Under the pieces are notes generated by a model. The model made no database searches, had not been told where the DNA came from, and was given only the letters and a program-made list of their open reading frames with translations. Shown here piece by piece: positions 16,597-25,863 of a stretch of DNA of 64,000 nucleotides. A program made the position numbers and the translations under genes. Each line of letters begins with the position of its first letter. Within the stretch, counting starts at the first letter, position 1. Location of the stretch: positions 976,501 to 1,040,500 of the forward strand of contig NZ_RBXL01000001.1 in assembly GCF_003634315.1 (NCBI RefSeq), read 5' to 3'. This DNA comes from Thiocapsa rosea. GTDB taxonomy: Bacteria; Pseudomonadota; Gammaproteobacteria; Chromatiales; Chromatiaceae.

Positions 16597-17684
16597 TTGT
16601 TCTGAATGACGATCCGCGGGAATTTCGAAGCATAATCCTTGGCTTGCAACGACAGCTTCGCGGCGGTCTTGCGGGCGATCTCGCGATAGATCTCGGCGAC
16701 ACGCGAATCCGGCTGGGCGACCACGGTCGGTTTGCCGTTGTCGGTCTCTTCGCGGATGTGGCCGTTCAGCGGAAGCGAGCCGAGCAGATCGATCCCGTAC
16801 TGCTCGGACATCTTCTGTCCGCCGCCCTCGCCGAAGATGTGCTCTTCGTGACCGCAGGCCGAGCAGATGTGGGTGCTCATGTTCTCGACGATGCCGAGCA
16901 CCGGCACCTCGACCTTTTGGAACATCTTCAGACCCTTGCGCGCGTCGAGCAGGGCGATGTCCTGGGGTGTGGTGACGATCACGGCGCCCGAAACCGGCAC
17001 CTTTTGGGCGAGTGTCAACTGGGTGTCGCCCGTGCCCGGAGGCAGATCGATGACTAGATAGTCAAGATCCGACCAGTTGGTATCGTTGAGGAGTTGCTCG
17101 AGTGCCTGCGTGACCATCGGCCCACGCCAGATCATCGGCGTCTCTTCGTCGATGAGGAAGCCGATGGACATGGCTTGGAGATGGTAGGCACTCATCGGCT
17201 CAAGACTCTTACCGTCCTTGGATTCGGGCTTGCCCGAGATCCCGAGCATGCGCGGCTGAGACGGGCCGTAGATGTCGGCGTCCAGGATGCCGACACTCGC
17301 ACCCTCGGCCGACAGGGCCAGCGCAAGATTCACCGCCGTCGTGGACTTGCCCACACCGCCCTTGCCCGAGGCGACGGCGATGATGTTCTTGATATTGTCG
17401 ATCGGCTTGAGCGACTTCTGAACCGAGTGCGACTTGATCTCCCAGGTCACGTCGACCTGCACCATCTCGACGCCATCGACCTTCAGAACAGCCTCTTCGA
17501 GTGCCTTGGCGATGTCCGCGCAGATGGTCTTGGCCGGAAACCCCAGGACGACCTTGATGCGGACCTGACCGCCCTCGATATCGACGCCCTTGATCGAATG
17601 CGCCGCCACCAGATCGCGCCCGAGATGGGGTTCCTTGTAGCCCTTGATGGCGGCGTCAACGGCTTCTTTCGTGGGTTCGGACAT
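16593..17684 (-). CDS. apbC: Iron-sulfur cluster carrier ATPase Mrp/ApbC
   Basis: 363 residues. An N-terminal DUF59/MIP18 domain (about residues 5-80) precedes a Mrp-type P-loop ATPase with deviant Walker A AVASGKGGVGKST, Walker B-like LDYLVIDLPPGTGD and the CxxC cluster site ICSACGHEEHIFGEGGG. It binds and transfers Fe-S clusters in the cytoplasm. The ATG at 17684 gives MSEPTKEAVDAAIKG. It is divergent from metG, an arrangement common in gammaproteobacteria. Confidence 0.95.
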   Translation of the reverse strand: MSEPTKEAVDAAIKGYKEPHLGRDLVAAHSIKGVDIEGGQVRIKVVLGFPAKTICADIAKALEEAVLKVDGVEMVQVDVTWEIKSHSVQKSLKPIDNIKNIIAVASGKGGVGKSTTAVNLALALSAEGASVGILDADIYGPSQPRMLGISGKPESKDGKSLEPMSAYHLQAMSIGFLIDEETPMIWRGPMVTQALEQLLNDTNWSDLDYLVIDLPPGTGDTQLTLAQKVPVSGAVIVTTPQDIALLDARKGLKMFQKVEVPVLGIVENMSTHICSACGHEEHIFGEGGGQKMSEQYGIDLLGSLPLNGHIREETDNGKPTVVAQPDSRVAEIYREIARKTAAKLSLQAKDYASKFPRIVIQNN

Positions 17685-17929
17685 GAGGTACTCCAGGATA
17701 GATGGATGCGCCCGACGCTGCCGGGTCACGTACAACGAGTGCTTTTCGGTGGGCCGGCACGATGCGCCAGGGGCCGGAAAAGTTCCCCCGGACTTTTGGT
17801 GTGGAGATGCCGTAAATCAAGTCTCGACATGAAACCCGCCGGCCGGGGCCGCGCTGTCCGGACCGGGACGGGCCGTGAGATACTGGGGCATCGTTCGAAA
17901 CCCCAAAGCCGATGCACTAGAGCCCACCC

Positions 17930-20011
17930 ATGAGTCAAACCCGCGACATCCCGGGCGGCAGCCCCCGAGAGATTCTGGTGACCAGCGCACTGCCCTACGC
18001 CAATGGGCCGATCCACATCGGCCATTTGGTCGAATATATCCAGACCGATATCTGGGTGCGCTTCCAGAAGATGCGCGGGCACGCCTGCTGGTACGTGTGT
18101 GCGGACGACGCTCACGGCACGCCCGTCATGTTGCGCGCTCGCCAGGAAGGCATCACGCCCGAGGCGCTGATCGCACGGGTCGCCCAGGAGCATCAGTCCG
18201 ATTTCGCGGCCTTCCGGGTCGGCTTCGACAACTACCACTCGACCCACTCCGAGGAAAACCGCCACTTCGCAAACCTCATCTACTCCCGCAACCGCGATAA
18301 AGGCCACATCAGCCGGCGCACCATCACCCAAGCCTACGACCCGGTCGAGCAGATGTTCCTGCCCGACCGCTTCATCAAGGGCGAGTGTCCCAAGTGCGGC
18401 GCGCCGGACCAGTACGGCGACAACTGCGAGGCCTGCGGGGCGAGCTACTCGCCGAACGAGCTGAAGAATCCGCGCTCGGCGGTCTCGGGCGCCGTGCCCG
18501 AACAGCGCGAATCGGACCACTATTTCTTCCGCCTCGGTGACTTCGAGCCCATGCTGCGTGATTGGACCCGCGGCGGCGGCCTGCAGGCCCAGGTCGCGAA
18601 CAAGCTCGACGAGTGGTTCGATGCCGGCCTGCAGGAATGGGACATCTCGCGCGATGCGCCCTACTTCGGCTTCGAGATCCCGGACCATCCGGGCAAGTTC
18701 TTCTATGTCTGGCTCGACGCCCCGATCGGCTATATGGCCAGCTTCCAACACCTTTGCGACAGCCCCCGCGGGCGCGACGCCGGATTGGATTTCGATCGGT
18801 TCTGGGGCAAGGACTCCGCCGCCGAGCTGTATCACTTCATCGGCAAGGACATCATCTATTTCCATGCCTTGTTCTGGCCGGCGATGCTGCACGGCGCGGA
18901 TTTCCGCACGCCGAGTGCCGTCTTCGCCCACGGCTTCCTGACGGTGGACGGACAGAAGATGTCCAAGTCGCGCGGGACCTTCATCAAGGCCCGCACCTAT
19001 CTGGATCATCTCAATCCCGAATATCTGCGCTACTACTTCGCGGCCAAGCTGGGGCCGGGCGTCGACGACATTGATTTGAGCCTGCAGGACTTCACCGCAC
19101 GCGTGAACTCGGATCTGGTCGGCAAGGTCGTGAACATCGCCAGCCGCAGCGCCGGGTTCATCGCCAAGCGTTTCGCGGGCAGACTCTCGCCGACCCTGGC
19201 CAATCCGCAGCTCCATGCCGACTTCGTACAGGCCGGCGAATCCATCGCCGTTGCCTACGAACGGCGCGAGCTCAGCCGCGCCGTGCGCGAGATCATGGCG
19301 CTGGCCGACCGCGCCAACCAGTACATCGACGAGCAGGCGCCATGGGTCATCGCGAAGGACGCGGCCCGAGAGGCCGACCTTCACGCGGTCTGCTCGATGG
19401 GCATCAACCTCTTCCGGATCCTGATCGGCTATCTGCGCCCCATCCTGCCGGGTACGGCCGCCGACTCGGAAGCCTTTATGCAAATCGAGCCGCTGACCTG
19501 GGACGCGATCGTCGAGCCCTTGCTCGACCATGAAATCGCCCCCTTCAAACCGCTGATGACCCGTGTGGAGCCGGCCCAGATCGAGGCCATGCTGGAGGCA
19601 TCCAAGGAAGACCTGAGCACGACGGCACCGCCGCCGGCCACCCCGGATGAGTCGAGCAAGCACCTGAGCGGGCAGCCGATTGCCGAGACGATCGACATCG
19701 AGACCTTCGCCAAGCTCGATCTGCGCATCGCCCGGATCCGCTCCGCCGGTCTCGTCGAGGGCGCCGACAAGCTCCTGAGACTCGAGCTGGACCTCGGCGG
19801 CGAGACCCGCACCGTCTTCGCCGGGATCCGCTCGGCCTACAACCCGAGCGAGCTGGAAGGCCGGTTGACAGTCATGGTCGCCAACCTCGCCCCGCGCAAG
19901 ATGCGCTTCGGCGTCTCCGAGGGGATGGTGTTGGCCGCCGGTCCCGGCGGCAAGGATATCTTCATCCTGAGCCCGGATGCCGGGGCGCAGCCGGGGATGC
20001 GGGTGAAATAG
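17930..20011 (+). CDS. metG: Methionyl-tRNA synthetase
   Basis: 693 residues, class I synthetase. HIGH-type motif PIHIGHLVE near the N-terminus, zinc knuckle [18 protein letters not shown] (about residues 147-164), and KMSKSRG at about residue 345. The anticodon-binding helical domain follows, then a linker. A C-terminal EMAP-II-like tRNA-binding domain from [15 protein letters not shown] onwards provides dimerisation. Domain order and length are those of the E. coli type. Stop TAG, followed 2 bp later by a half copy of the palindromic element. Confidence 0.97.
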   Translation: MSQTRDIPGGSPREILVTSALPYANGPIHIGHLVEYIQTDIWVRFQKMRGHACWYVCADDAHGTPVMLRARQEGITPEALIARVAQEHQSDFAAFRVGFDNYHSTHSEENRHFANLIYSRNRDKGHISRRTITQAYDPVEQMFLPDRFIKGECPKCGAPDQYGDNCEACGASYSPNELKNPRSAVSGAVPEQRESDHYFFRLGDFEPMLRDWTRGGGLQAQVANKLDEWFDAGLQEWDISRDAPYFGFEIPDHPGKFFYVWLDAPIGYMASFQHLCDSPRGRDAGLDFDRFWGKDSAAELYHFIGKDIIYFHALFWPAMLHGADFRTPSAVFAHGFLTVDGQKMSKSRGTFIKARTYLDHLNPEYLRYYFAAKLGPGVDDIDLSLQDFTARVNSDLVGKVVNIASRSAGFIAKRFAGRLSPTLANPQLHADFVQAGESIAVAYERRELSRAVREIMALADRANQYIDEQAPWVIAKDAAREADLHAVCSMGINLFRILIGYLRPILPGTAADSEAFMQIEPLTWDAIVEPLLDHEIAPFKPLMTRVEPAQIEAMLEASKEDLSTTAPPPATPDESSKHLSGQPIAETIDIETFAKLDLRIARIRSAGLVEGADKLLRLELDLGGETRTVFAGIRSAYNPSELEGRLTVMVANLAPRKMRFGVSEGMVLAAGPGGKDIFILSPDAGAQPGMRVK

Positions 20012-20013
20012 AG

Positions 20014-20023
20014 TTAAACCGCG
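20014..20023. repeat. Remnant left end of a palindrome-ended element
   Basis: TTAAACCGCG followed by GTCC starts right after the metG stop, but no matching right end is found. The element appears cut off by the GACTTCAGTC-type repeat that begins at 20081. The 458 bp between metG and rnfA contain this remnant, the palindrome block and a heptamer array, and no gene. Confidence 0.6.
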
Positions 20024-20080
20024 TCCACACGGTTGGCCTCGATCATCGTTTCGGCCATACCGGCAGTGTCCAGGTCTCCG

Positions 20081-20172
20081 CCCGGGTACGCCGACTTCAG
20101 TCGGCCCCTGGGGAGGCGGACTTCAGTCCGCAGCGCGGGCGCGCTCGGCCGACTAAAGTCGGCGTACCCGGG
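20081..20172. repeat. Palindrome block of GACTTCAGTC type
   Basis: Positions 20081-20106 (CCCGGGTACGCCGACTTCAG..) and 20147-20172 form inverted arms of 26 bp with one mismatch. Each arm contains its own small palindrome (CCGACT-TC-AGTCGG; the right arm reads CCGACTAAAGTCGG). Between them lies a third hairpin GCGGACTTCAGTCCGC at 20116-20131. The whole can fold into three adjacent hairpins or one long stem. This family is distinct from the TTAAACCGCG elements. Confidence 0.85.
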
Positions 20173-20250
20173 CGTGCGGTCGGGGTTTCGCGTCCGTTTG
20201 GGGAACCCGAGGGGCCTGGACGAAAGGATAACCAAGGGCCAAAGGCATCG

Positions 20251-20313
20251 AAGCTGGAGGCTGGAGGCTGGAGGCTGGAAGCTGGAGGCTGACGGCTGAC
20301 GGCTGACGGCTGG
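20251..20313. repeat. Heptanucleotide tandem array (GGAGGCT/GACGGCT)
   Basis: About nine 7-bp units, first GGAGGCT, then GACGGCT, with one GGAAGCT variant. On the other strand the unit is AGCCTCC, the same as the array after rnfE. Array and rnf operon together are thus bracketed by the same heptamer in opposite orientation. Confidence 0.85.
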
Positions 20314-20469
20314 CAGCCATCATCCCATAACCCTTCAGTCCCGGTGTTGTAGCAAGCAGCCCCCGAGGCGTATCCTTCGACGATTTCGCGCTTGCAGCAT
20401 TCCGCGGACTGTTTCGCGACTCGAAGGATCCAGCAAGCGCCCGTCGCACGCCCCGAAGCCAAAGAGAGC

Positions 20470-21051
20470 ATGACTGAATACGCGCTCATCCTGATCGGCA
20501 CCGTGTTGGTCAACAACTTCGTGCTGGTGAAATTTCTCGGACTCTGCCCCTTCATGGGCGTCTCGAAGAAGCTCGAGACCGCCGCGGGCATGGGTCTGGC
20601 GACGACCTTCGTGATGACGCTCTCCTCCGTGACCTCCTGGCTGGTGAACGAGTACATGCTGGTGCCGCTCGGCATCGAGTATCTGCGCATCATCGCCTTC
20701 ATCGTGGTGATCGCGGCCGTGGTGCAGTTCACCGAGACCATCATGCGCAAGACCAGCCCGCTGCTCTATCAGGTGCTCGGGATCTTCCTGCCGCTCATCA
20801 CCACCAACTGCGCCGTGCTCGGGGTTGCGCTGCTGAACCTTCAGGCCGAGCGCAGCCTGGTGGAGGCAACGCTGTACGGTTTCGGTGCCGCCGTGGGCTT
20901 CTCGCTCGTGCTCACGCTGTTCGCCGCGGTGCGCGAGCGCGTTGCGGTCGGCGATGTCCCGGAGCCTTTTCAGGGCAGCGCCATCGCCCTGATCACCGCG
21001 GGCCTGATGTCGCTGGCATTCATGGGCTTCGCCGGGCTCGTGTCGAGCTGA
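20470..21051 (+). CDS. rnfA: Rnf complex membrane subunit RnfA
   Basis: A 193-residue protein with six membrane segments. Typical RnfA signatures are [22 protein letters not shown], with the Cys that helps bind the intramembrane Fe-S cluster, and [13 protein letters not shown] with the second Cys. The Rnf complex couples ferredoxin and NAD redox reactions to ion movement across the inner membrane; in phototrophs it can supply low-potential electrons for nitrogenase. ATG 20470 gives the canonical MTEYALILI. First gene of rnfABCDGE. Confidence 0.95.
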   Translation: MTEYALILIGTVLVNNFVLVKFLGLCPFMGVSKKLETAAGMGLATTFVMTLSSVTSWLVNEYMLVPLGIEYLRIIAFIVVIAAVVQFTETIMRKTSPLLYQVLGIFLPLITTNCAVLGVALLNLQAERSLVEATLYGFGAAVGFSLVLTLFAAVRERVAVGDVPEPFQGSAIALITAGLMSLAFMGFAGLVSS

Positions 21052-21064
21052 GCGGAGGATTGCC

Positions 21065-21637
21065 ATGTTGATCGCCATCCTCGCCATGACCGGACTCTCC
21101 GCCGTCCTCGGACTGCTGCTCGGCTATTCCGCCATCCGCTTTCGGGTGGAAGGCAACCCGATCGCCGATCAGATCGATGCGCTCCTGCCGCAAACCCAGT
21201 GCGGCCAATGCGGCCATCCCGGATGCAGGCCCTATGCCGAGGCCCTGGCCCGCGGCGAGGACGAAATTAATAAGTGCATCCCCGGCGGGGAAGCAACCCT
21301 GCTCGCCTTGGCGGATCTGCTCGGCCGCGAGCCTGCAGCACTCGAGGTCGAGGAGAAGCCGCCATCGATCGCCGTGATCGACGCCGCGACCTGTATCGGC
21401 TGCACCCTGTGTCTGCAGGCCTGCCCGGTCGACGCCATCGTGGGCGCCGCCAAGCAGCTGCACGGCGTGATCGCCGCCGAATGCACGGGCTGCGAGCTCT
21501 GTCTGCCGCCCTGCCCGGTCGAGTGCATCCGGATGGTGCCGATCCCCACCGACATCCCCCATTGGCGCTGGCCCTATCCGTCCAGCGAGCCCACCCCACG
21601 CGCGGCATCGCCCGAGCGAGAGACCGAGGCAGCCTGA
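21065..21637 (+). CDS. rnfB: Rnf complex ferredoxin subunit RnfB
   Basis: 190 residues. An N-terminal membrane anchor ([20 protein letters not shown]) is followed by a 4Fe-4S site of the form [18 protein letters not shown]. Two ferredoxin motifs come next ([16 protein letters not shown] and [16 protein letters not shown]). It passes electrons between soluble ferredoxin and the membrane subunits. GGAGG lies just upstream of ATG 21065, 13 bp after rnfA. Confidence 0.95.
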   Translation: MLIAILAMTGLSAVLGLLLGYSAIRFRVEGNPIADQIDALLPQTQCGQCGHPGCRPYAEALARGEDEINKCIPGGEATLLALADLLGREPAALEVEEKPPSIAVIDAATCIGCTLCLQACPVDAIVGAAKQLHGVIAAECTGCELCLPPCPVECIRMVPIPTDIPHWRWPYPSSEPTPRAASPERETEAA

Positions 21638-21650
21638 CCGGAGCCCTGCC

Positions 21651-23249
21651 ATGGCATCCATCCTTTCACTCCTGCGCCGCGAGCGGCTGTGGACATTCCA
21701 CGGCGGAATCCATGTGCCCGACGAAAAGGCGCTCTCGAACGGCCGCGCGGTCGAGACCATGCCGCTGCCAAAACGCCTCGTGATCCCGCTGCAGCAACAT
21801 ATCGGGGCAACGGCGCGGCCGGTGGTCAAGGTCGGCGAACGCGTCCTCAAGGGTCAGCTGTTGGCGCAGGCCGAAGGCTATGTCAGCGCCTGCATCCATG
21901 CCTCGAGCTCGGGAACCCTGGTCGCGATCGAGCCGCGTCCGGTGCCGCACCCATCGGGACTCTCCGCGCTCTGCGCCGTCATCGAGACCGACGGCGAGGA
22001 CACCTGGGCCGAGCTGCCGGAGCCGATGACGCGTTACGCACAGCTCGACACGTCCGAGATTCGCGAACGCATTCGCTGGGCCGGCGTGGTCGGACTCGGT
22101 GGCGCCTCGTTTCCGACCAGCGTCAAGCTCAACCCCGGCCCGGATCAACGTATCCGCACACTGATCATCAACGGGGCCGAGTGCGAGCCCTATATCACCT
22201 GCGATGATCTACTCATGCGCGAGCGTGCCGGAGATATCCTGGCAGGCGCGCGGATCATGCATCATCTGCTCGGCGATCCCCGGATCCTGATCGGGATCGA
22301 GGACAACAAGCCCGAGGCATTCGAGGCCATGCGCTTCGCCCTCGCCGAAACGGACATGCGCGGCTATACCGAGATCCGCTCCATCCCGACGCTCTACCCG
22401 AGCGGCGGGGAGAAGCAGCTGATCCGCATCCTCACCGGCGCGGAGGTTCCGACCCACGCCATCCCGGCTCGGATCGGCATCGTCTGCCAGAATGTCGGGT
22501 CTGCCGCGGCCGTCGCCGATGCGGTCCTGGAGGGGCGCCCGCTGATCTCGCGCATCGTCACCGTGACCGGACGGGCGATCGACGAGCCGCGCAACCTCGA
22601 GGTGCGTATAGGCACACCCGTGTCGGACCTGATCGCGCACTGCGGTGGCTATCGCGAGCGCCCGCGCAAGCTCGTCTGCGGCGGGCCCATGATGGGCTTC
22701 GAGATCGCCCATCCCACGATCCCGGTCACCAAACCGGCCAACTGCGTACTGGCCTTGACCGAGGTGGAGGCACCCGATCCCGGCCCCGCACTCGCCTGCA
22801 TCCGCTGCGGGCGCTGTGCCGAGGTCTGCCCGGCCAAGCTCCTGCCGCAACAGCTCTACTGGCATGCGCGCGCGAAGGATCTCGACCGAGTCCAGGACTA
22901 CAACCTCTTCGACTGCATCGAGTGCGGATGCTGCGCGCAGGTCTGTCCGAGCCACATCCCGCTGGTTCAATACTACCGCTACGCGAAGAACGAGGTCTGG
23001 GCACGCGAAGAAGACAAGCGCAAGGCCGAGCTGGCACGCATGCGCCACGAGTCCAAGCAAGCGCGGCTCGAGCGCCAGGAGCGCGAGCGCAAGGCCCGAC
23101 TTCGCCAGAAGAAGGAGTCGCTCGAGGCGGGACCCGGAAAGAGTCAAACCGACCAAGACGCGAAGAAGGCCGCAATCGAAGCGGCCAAGCAACGCGCCGC
23201 AGCCAAGAAGGCCGCAGCCGCCAAGGCGGAGGAAACCGATGACGCCTAA
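21651..23249 (+). CDS. rnfC: Rnf complex NADH-binding subunit RnfC
   Basis: 532 residues. An N-terminal barrel region (VPLPKRLVIPLQQHIGATARPVV-type, residues about 38-90) precedes the Rossmann-like FMN/NADH domain (GVVGLGGASFPTSVKL; INGAECEPYITCDD) and the SLBB region. Two 4Fe-4S motifs follow (CIRCGRCAEVCPAKL and CIECGCCAQVCPSHI). The last 90 residues are Lys/Ala/Glu-rich and probably helical, a tail of variable length in this family. It is the NAD(H)-side subunit of Rnf. Confidence 0.95.
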   Translation: MASILSLLRRERLWTFHGGIHVPDEKALSNGRAVETMPLPKRLVIPLQQHIGATARPVVKVGERVLKGQLLAQAEGYVSACIHASSSGTLVAIEPRPVPHPSGLSALCAVIETDGEDTWAELPEPMTRYAQLDTSEIRERIRWAGVVGLGGASFPTSVKLNPGPDQRIRTLIINGAECEPYITCDDLLMRERAGDILAGARIMHHLLGDPRILIGIEDNKPEAFEAMRFALAETDMRGYTEIRSIPTLYPSGGEKQLIRILTGAEVPTHAIPARIGIVCQNVGSAAAVADAVLEGRPLISRIVTVTGRAIDEPRNLEVRIGTPVSDLIAHCGGYRERPRKLVCGGPMMGFEIAHPTIPVTKPANCVLALTEVEAPDPGPALACIRCGRCAEVCPAKLLPQQLYWHARAKDLDRVQDYNLFDCIECGCCAQVCPSHIPLVQYYRYAKNEVWAREEDKRKAELARMRHESKQARLERQERERKARLRQKKESLEAGPGKSQTDQDAKKAAIEAAKQRAAAKKAAAAKAEETDDA

Positions 23250-23360
23250 GACACGCCGCCGGACCAGACGCCGGACCACGCCCGAAGCGCAGCGGCCTGA
23301 CTTCACCGCAGGGTCGGCGATGCACTCGGCCTACGCTGCAACGGCGCGGCAGGTACAGGC

Positions 23361-24407
23361 ATGAGCGCCACGCTCGTCTGCTCGCCTCACGGGTCTCGAC
23401 CGAACCGGGTCGACCGAGTCATGCAGGAGGTCCTGCTCGCCCTGGTGCCCGGTGTCCTGGCGATGATCTGGTTCTTCGGCTGGGGCGTGCTCATCAACAT
23501 CATGCTCGCCGTCGCCGTAGCCGTGGCCGCCGAGGCGGCGGTCATGCTGGTGCGCAGACGCCCGATCGGGCCGGCCATCGGCGACTACAGCGCTGTCGTT
23601 ACGGCCGTGCTCTTCGCCATCTCGGTCCCGCCGACCTTGCCTTGGTGGATGACCCTGCTCGGCATGCTGTTCGCCATCGTCCTGGTCAAACAGTTGTACG
23701 GAGGCATCGGCTACAACCCCTTCAACCCGGCGATGGCCGCTTACGTCTTTCTGCTCGTGTCCTACCCGGTCGCCATGACAACCTGGTTGGCGCCCGACAT
23801 GCTCGCCGAGCACGCGGTCTCCTTCACGGAGTCGCTGCGCCTGATCTTCGCGGGCGCCTTGCCGAGCGGTGTCGAATGGGACGCCATCTCCGCGGCGACG
23901 CCGCTCGACGAGATGCGCGGCAAGCTCGATCAAGGCATGTCCATCGCGGAGATTCGACTCAGTCCGCTGTGGGGCGACTTCGGCGGACGCGGTTGGGAAT
24001 GGGTTGCGAACGGGTTCCTGCTCGGGGGTGTCTATCTCCTGTGGCGGCGCATCATCACCTGGCACATCCCGGTCTCCATGCTGGCGGCACTGGCAGTCGC
24101 TGCGGGCGCCTTCTGGCTGCTCGACCCGACGACCCACCCTGTCCCTGCCTTCCATCTGTTCAGCGGGGCGGCCATCGTGGGGGCCTTTTTCATCGCGACG
24201 GATCCGGTCAGCGCCTGTACGACCAAGACCGGTCAGATCATCTTCGGGGCCTCGATCGGGCTGGTGGTGTTCGTGATCCGCACCTGGGGCGGCTACCCGG
24301 ACGCCGTGGCCTTCGCGGTCTTGTTGATGAACATCGCCGCCCCGACGATCGATCATTACACGCAGCCCAGGGTCTTCGGGCACACCGGAAACCGAGCCAA
24401 ACCATGA
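23361..24407 (+). CDS. rnfD: Rnf complex membrane subunit RnfD
   Basis: 348 residues with about nine membrane segments. Conserved stretches are QEVLLALVPGVLAMIWFFGWG near the N-terminus, GIGYNPFNPAMAAYVFLL, and IATDPVSACTTKTGQIIFG, the region that binds flavin covalently in the RnfD/NqrB family. The ATG at 23361 leaves a 111 bp gap after rnfC with no other gene. The gene ends in an ATGA overlap with rnfG. Confidence 0.94.
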   Translation: MSATLVCSPHGSRPNRVDRVMQEVLLALVPGVLAMIWFFGWGVLINIMLAVAVAVAAEAAVMLVRRRPIGPAIGDYSAVVTAVLFAISVPPTLPWWMTLLGMLFAIVLVKQLYGGIGYNPFNPAMAAYVFLLVSYPVAMTTWLAPDMLAEHAVSFTESLRLIFAGALPSGVEWDAISAATPLDEMRGKLDQGMSIAEIRLSPLWGDFGGRGWEWVANGFLLGGVYLLWRRIITWHIPVSMLAALAVAAGAFWLLDPTTHPVPAFHLFSGAAIVGAFFIATDPVSACTTKTGQIIFGASIGLVVFVIRTWGGYPDAVAFAVLLMNIAAPTIDHYTQPRVFGHTGNRAKP

Positions 24408-25051
24408 AGAAAGCACCGATCATTCTGGCCGCCGTCGTGCTGAGCGCCTTCTCCGTCACCGGGGTCGCGCTCGTCGCCGTCACCCATCATCTGATGGACG
24501 GGCGCATCGCCGAGAACCAACGGGTCGCGATGCTGAGCAAGCTCGAGTCCATTATCCCGGACGGACAGTACGACAACGCACCGCTCGAGGATTTGATCCA
24601 GGTGAGTGCGCGCGAACTCCTCGGCGCGCAGAACACGCGGGTCTACCGTGTCCGCAAGTCCGGAGAACCCACTGCGGTCATTCTGGATCCGGTCGTTCCG
24701 GACGGGTATGCCGGTCCGATCCAGCTCCTGGTCTCGGTCCTGCGCGACGGCAGCGTCGGCGGGGTGCGCGTCTTGTTCCACCACGAGACACCCGGTCTCG
24801 GCGACAAGATCGAGGAGCGTAAATCCGACTGGGTGTTGAGCTTCGACGGCAAATCACTCTCCAACCCGACGCCCGATGGCTGGGCGGTGAAACGCGACGG
24901 CGGAGAATTCGATCAGTTCACCGGGGCGACCATTACACCTCGTGCGATCGTCCAGGCGGTCAAGAACACGCTCATTTACGTTAAGCAACAGGGCGATGCC
25001 CTCTTCGAGCCCCTCGAAGGCACCACGACCGCAGCCAAGGGAGCGGGTTGA
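24404..25051 (+). CDS. rnfG: Rnf complex flavoprotein subunit RnfG
   Basis: 215 residues. A single N-terminal membrane anchor ([21 protein letters not shown]) precedes a periplasmic FMN-binding domain with [13 protein letters not shown] and the covalent FMN attachment motif [12 protein letters not shown] (Thr of GATIT). It is joined to rnfD by ATGA overlap and to rnfE by TGATG overlap, so the operon is translationally coupled here. Confidence 0.95.
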   Translation: MKKAPIILAAVVLSAFSVTGVALVAVTHHLMDGRIAENQRVAMLSKLESIIPDGQYDNAPLEDLIQVSARELLGAQNTRVYRVRKSGEPTAVILDPVVPDGYAGPIQLLVSVLRDGSVGGVRVLFHHETPGLGDKIEERKSDWVLSFDGKSLSNPTPDGWAVKRDGGEFDQFTGATITPRAIVQAVKNTLIYVKQQGDALFEPLEGTTTAAKGAG

Positions 25052-25773
25052 TGGCGGCACCTCAACCCTACGGCAGCATCATCGGCGACGGGTTCTGGAA
25101 CAACAACCAGGCGCTCGTCGCCTTGTTGGGGCTCTGCCCCTTGCTGGCGACCACCACGAGCGCGACCAACGGCTTGGGCATGGGCCTAGCCACGACGGCC
25201 GTGCTCGTCCTTTCCAATGTGACCGTCTCCCTGATCCGCGACCTGGTGCGACCCGAGGTCCGCTTGCCGGTCTTCGTGCTGGTGATCGCCTCCTTCGTCA
25301 CCGCGGTCGAGCTCACTGTCCAAGCCTATTTCTACGAGCTCTACCTGGTATTGGGACTCTTTATCCCGCTGATCGTGACCAACTGCGCCATCATCGGCCG
25401 GGCCGAGGCGTTCGCATCCAAGAACCGCGTCGACCGTGCCCTGCTCGACGGGATCGCGATGGGGATCGGCTTTACGCTGGTGTTGGTCGTGCTGGGCGGA
25501 ATGCGTGAATTCATCGGCCAAGGCACCCTCTTCTACCAGGCCAACCTTCTGCTCGGCGAGGCCGCAACCGGCCTCAGTCTCAGCCTGGGCGAAGGATTCC
25601 AGGGTGCGCTGATCGCCATTCTCCCGCCCGGTGCCTTCATCGGGCTCGGCCTCTTGATCGCGCTCAAAAACGTGATCGACAAGCGCGTCAAACGGCGCGC
25701 GACCGTGCGAGCGGCCAAGACCGCCCCCGCTCAGACATCCTCAGGCGGCGCGGTGGCACCGGCGGCGGGCTGA
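25051..25773 (+). CDS. rnfE: Rnf complex membrane subunit RnfE
   Basis: 240 residues, six membrane segments, homologous to Rnf[30 protein letters not shown] and [18 protein letters not shown] carry the two Cys that ligate the shared intramembrane cluster. The start is the ATG overlapping the rnfG stop. Last gene of the operon; a heptanucleotide array starts 6 bp after its stop. No nth gene follows, unlike in E. coli. Confidence 0.95.
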   Translation: MAAPQPYGSIIGDGFWNNNQALVALLGLCPLLATTTSATNGLGMGLATTAVLVLSNVTVSLIRDLVRPEVRLPVFVLVIASFVTAVELTVQAYFYELYLVLGLFIPLIVTNCAIIGRAEAFASKNRVDRALLDGIAMGIGFTLVLVVLGGMREFIGQGTLFYQANLLLGEAATGLSLSLGEGFQGALIAILPPGAFIGLGLLIALKNVIDKRVKRRATVRAAKTAPAQTSSGGAVAPAAG

Positions 25774-25779
25774 GGAACC

Positions 25780-25863
25780 AGCCTCCAGCCTCCAGCCTCC
25801 AGCCTCCAGCCTCCAGCCTCCAGCCTCCAGCCTCCAGCCTCCAGCCTCCAGCCTCCAGCCTCA
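25780..25863. repeat. Heptanucleotide tandem array (AGCCTCC)11 plus one degenerate unit
   Basis: Eleven perfect AGCCTCC units (25780-25856) and a last AGCCTCA. The array fills the whole convergent space between rnfE and the histidine kinase gene; the kinase TGA stop is formed by the degenerate last unit. Perfect identity of the units suggests recent expansion and likely strain-to-strain length variation. Confidence 0.95.

Noticed and set aside
25780-25863. CRISPR-like regular repeat
   Set aside because: The units are 7 bp with no spacers; the same is true for 20251 and 31507. No cas gene is present.
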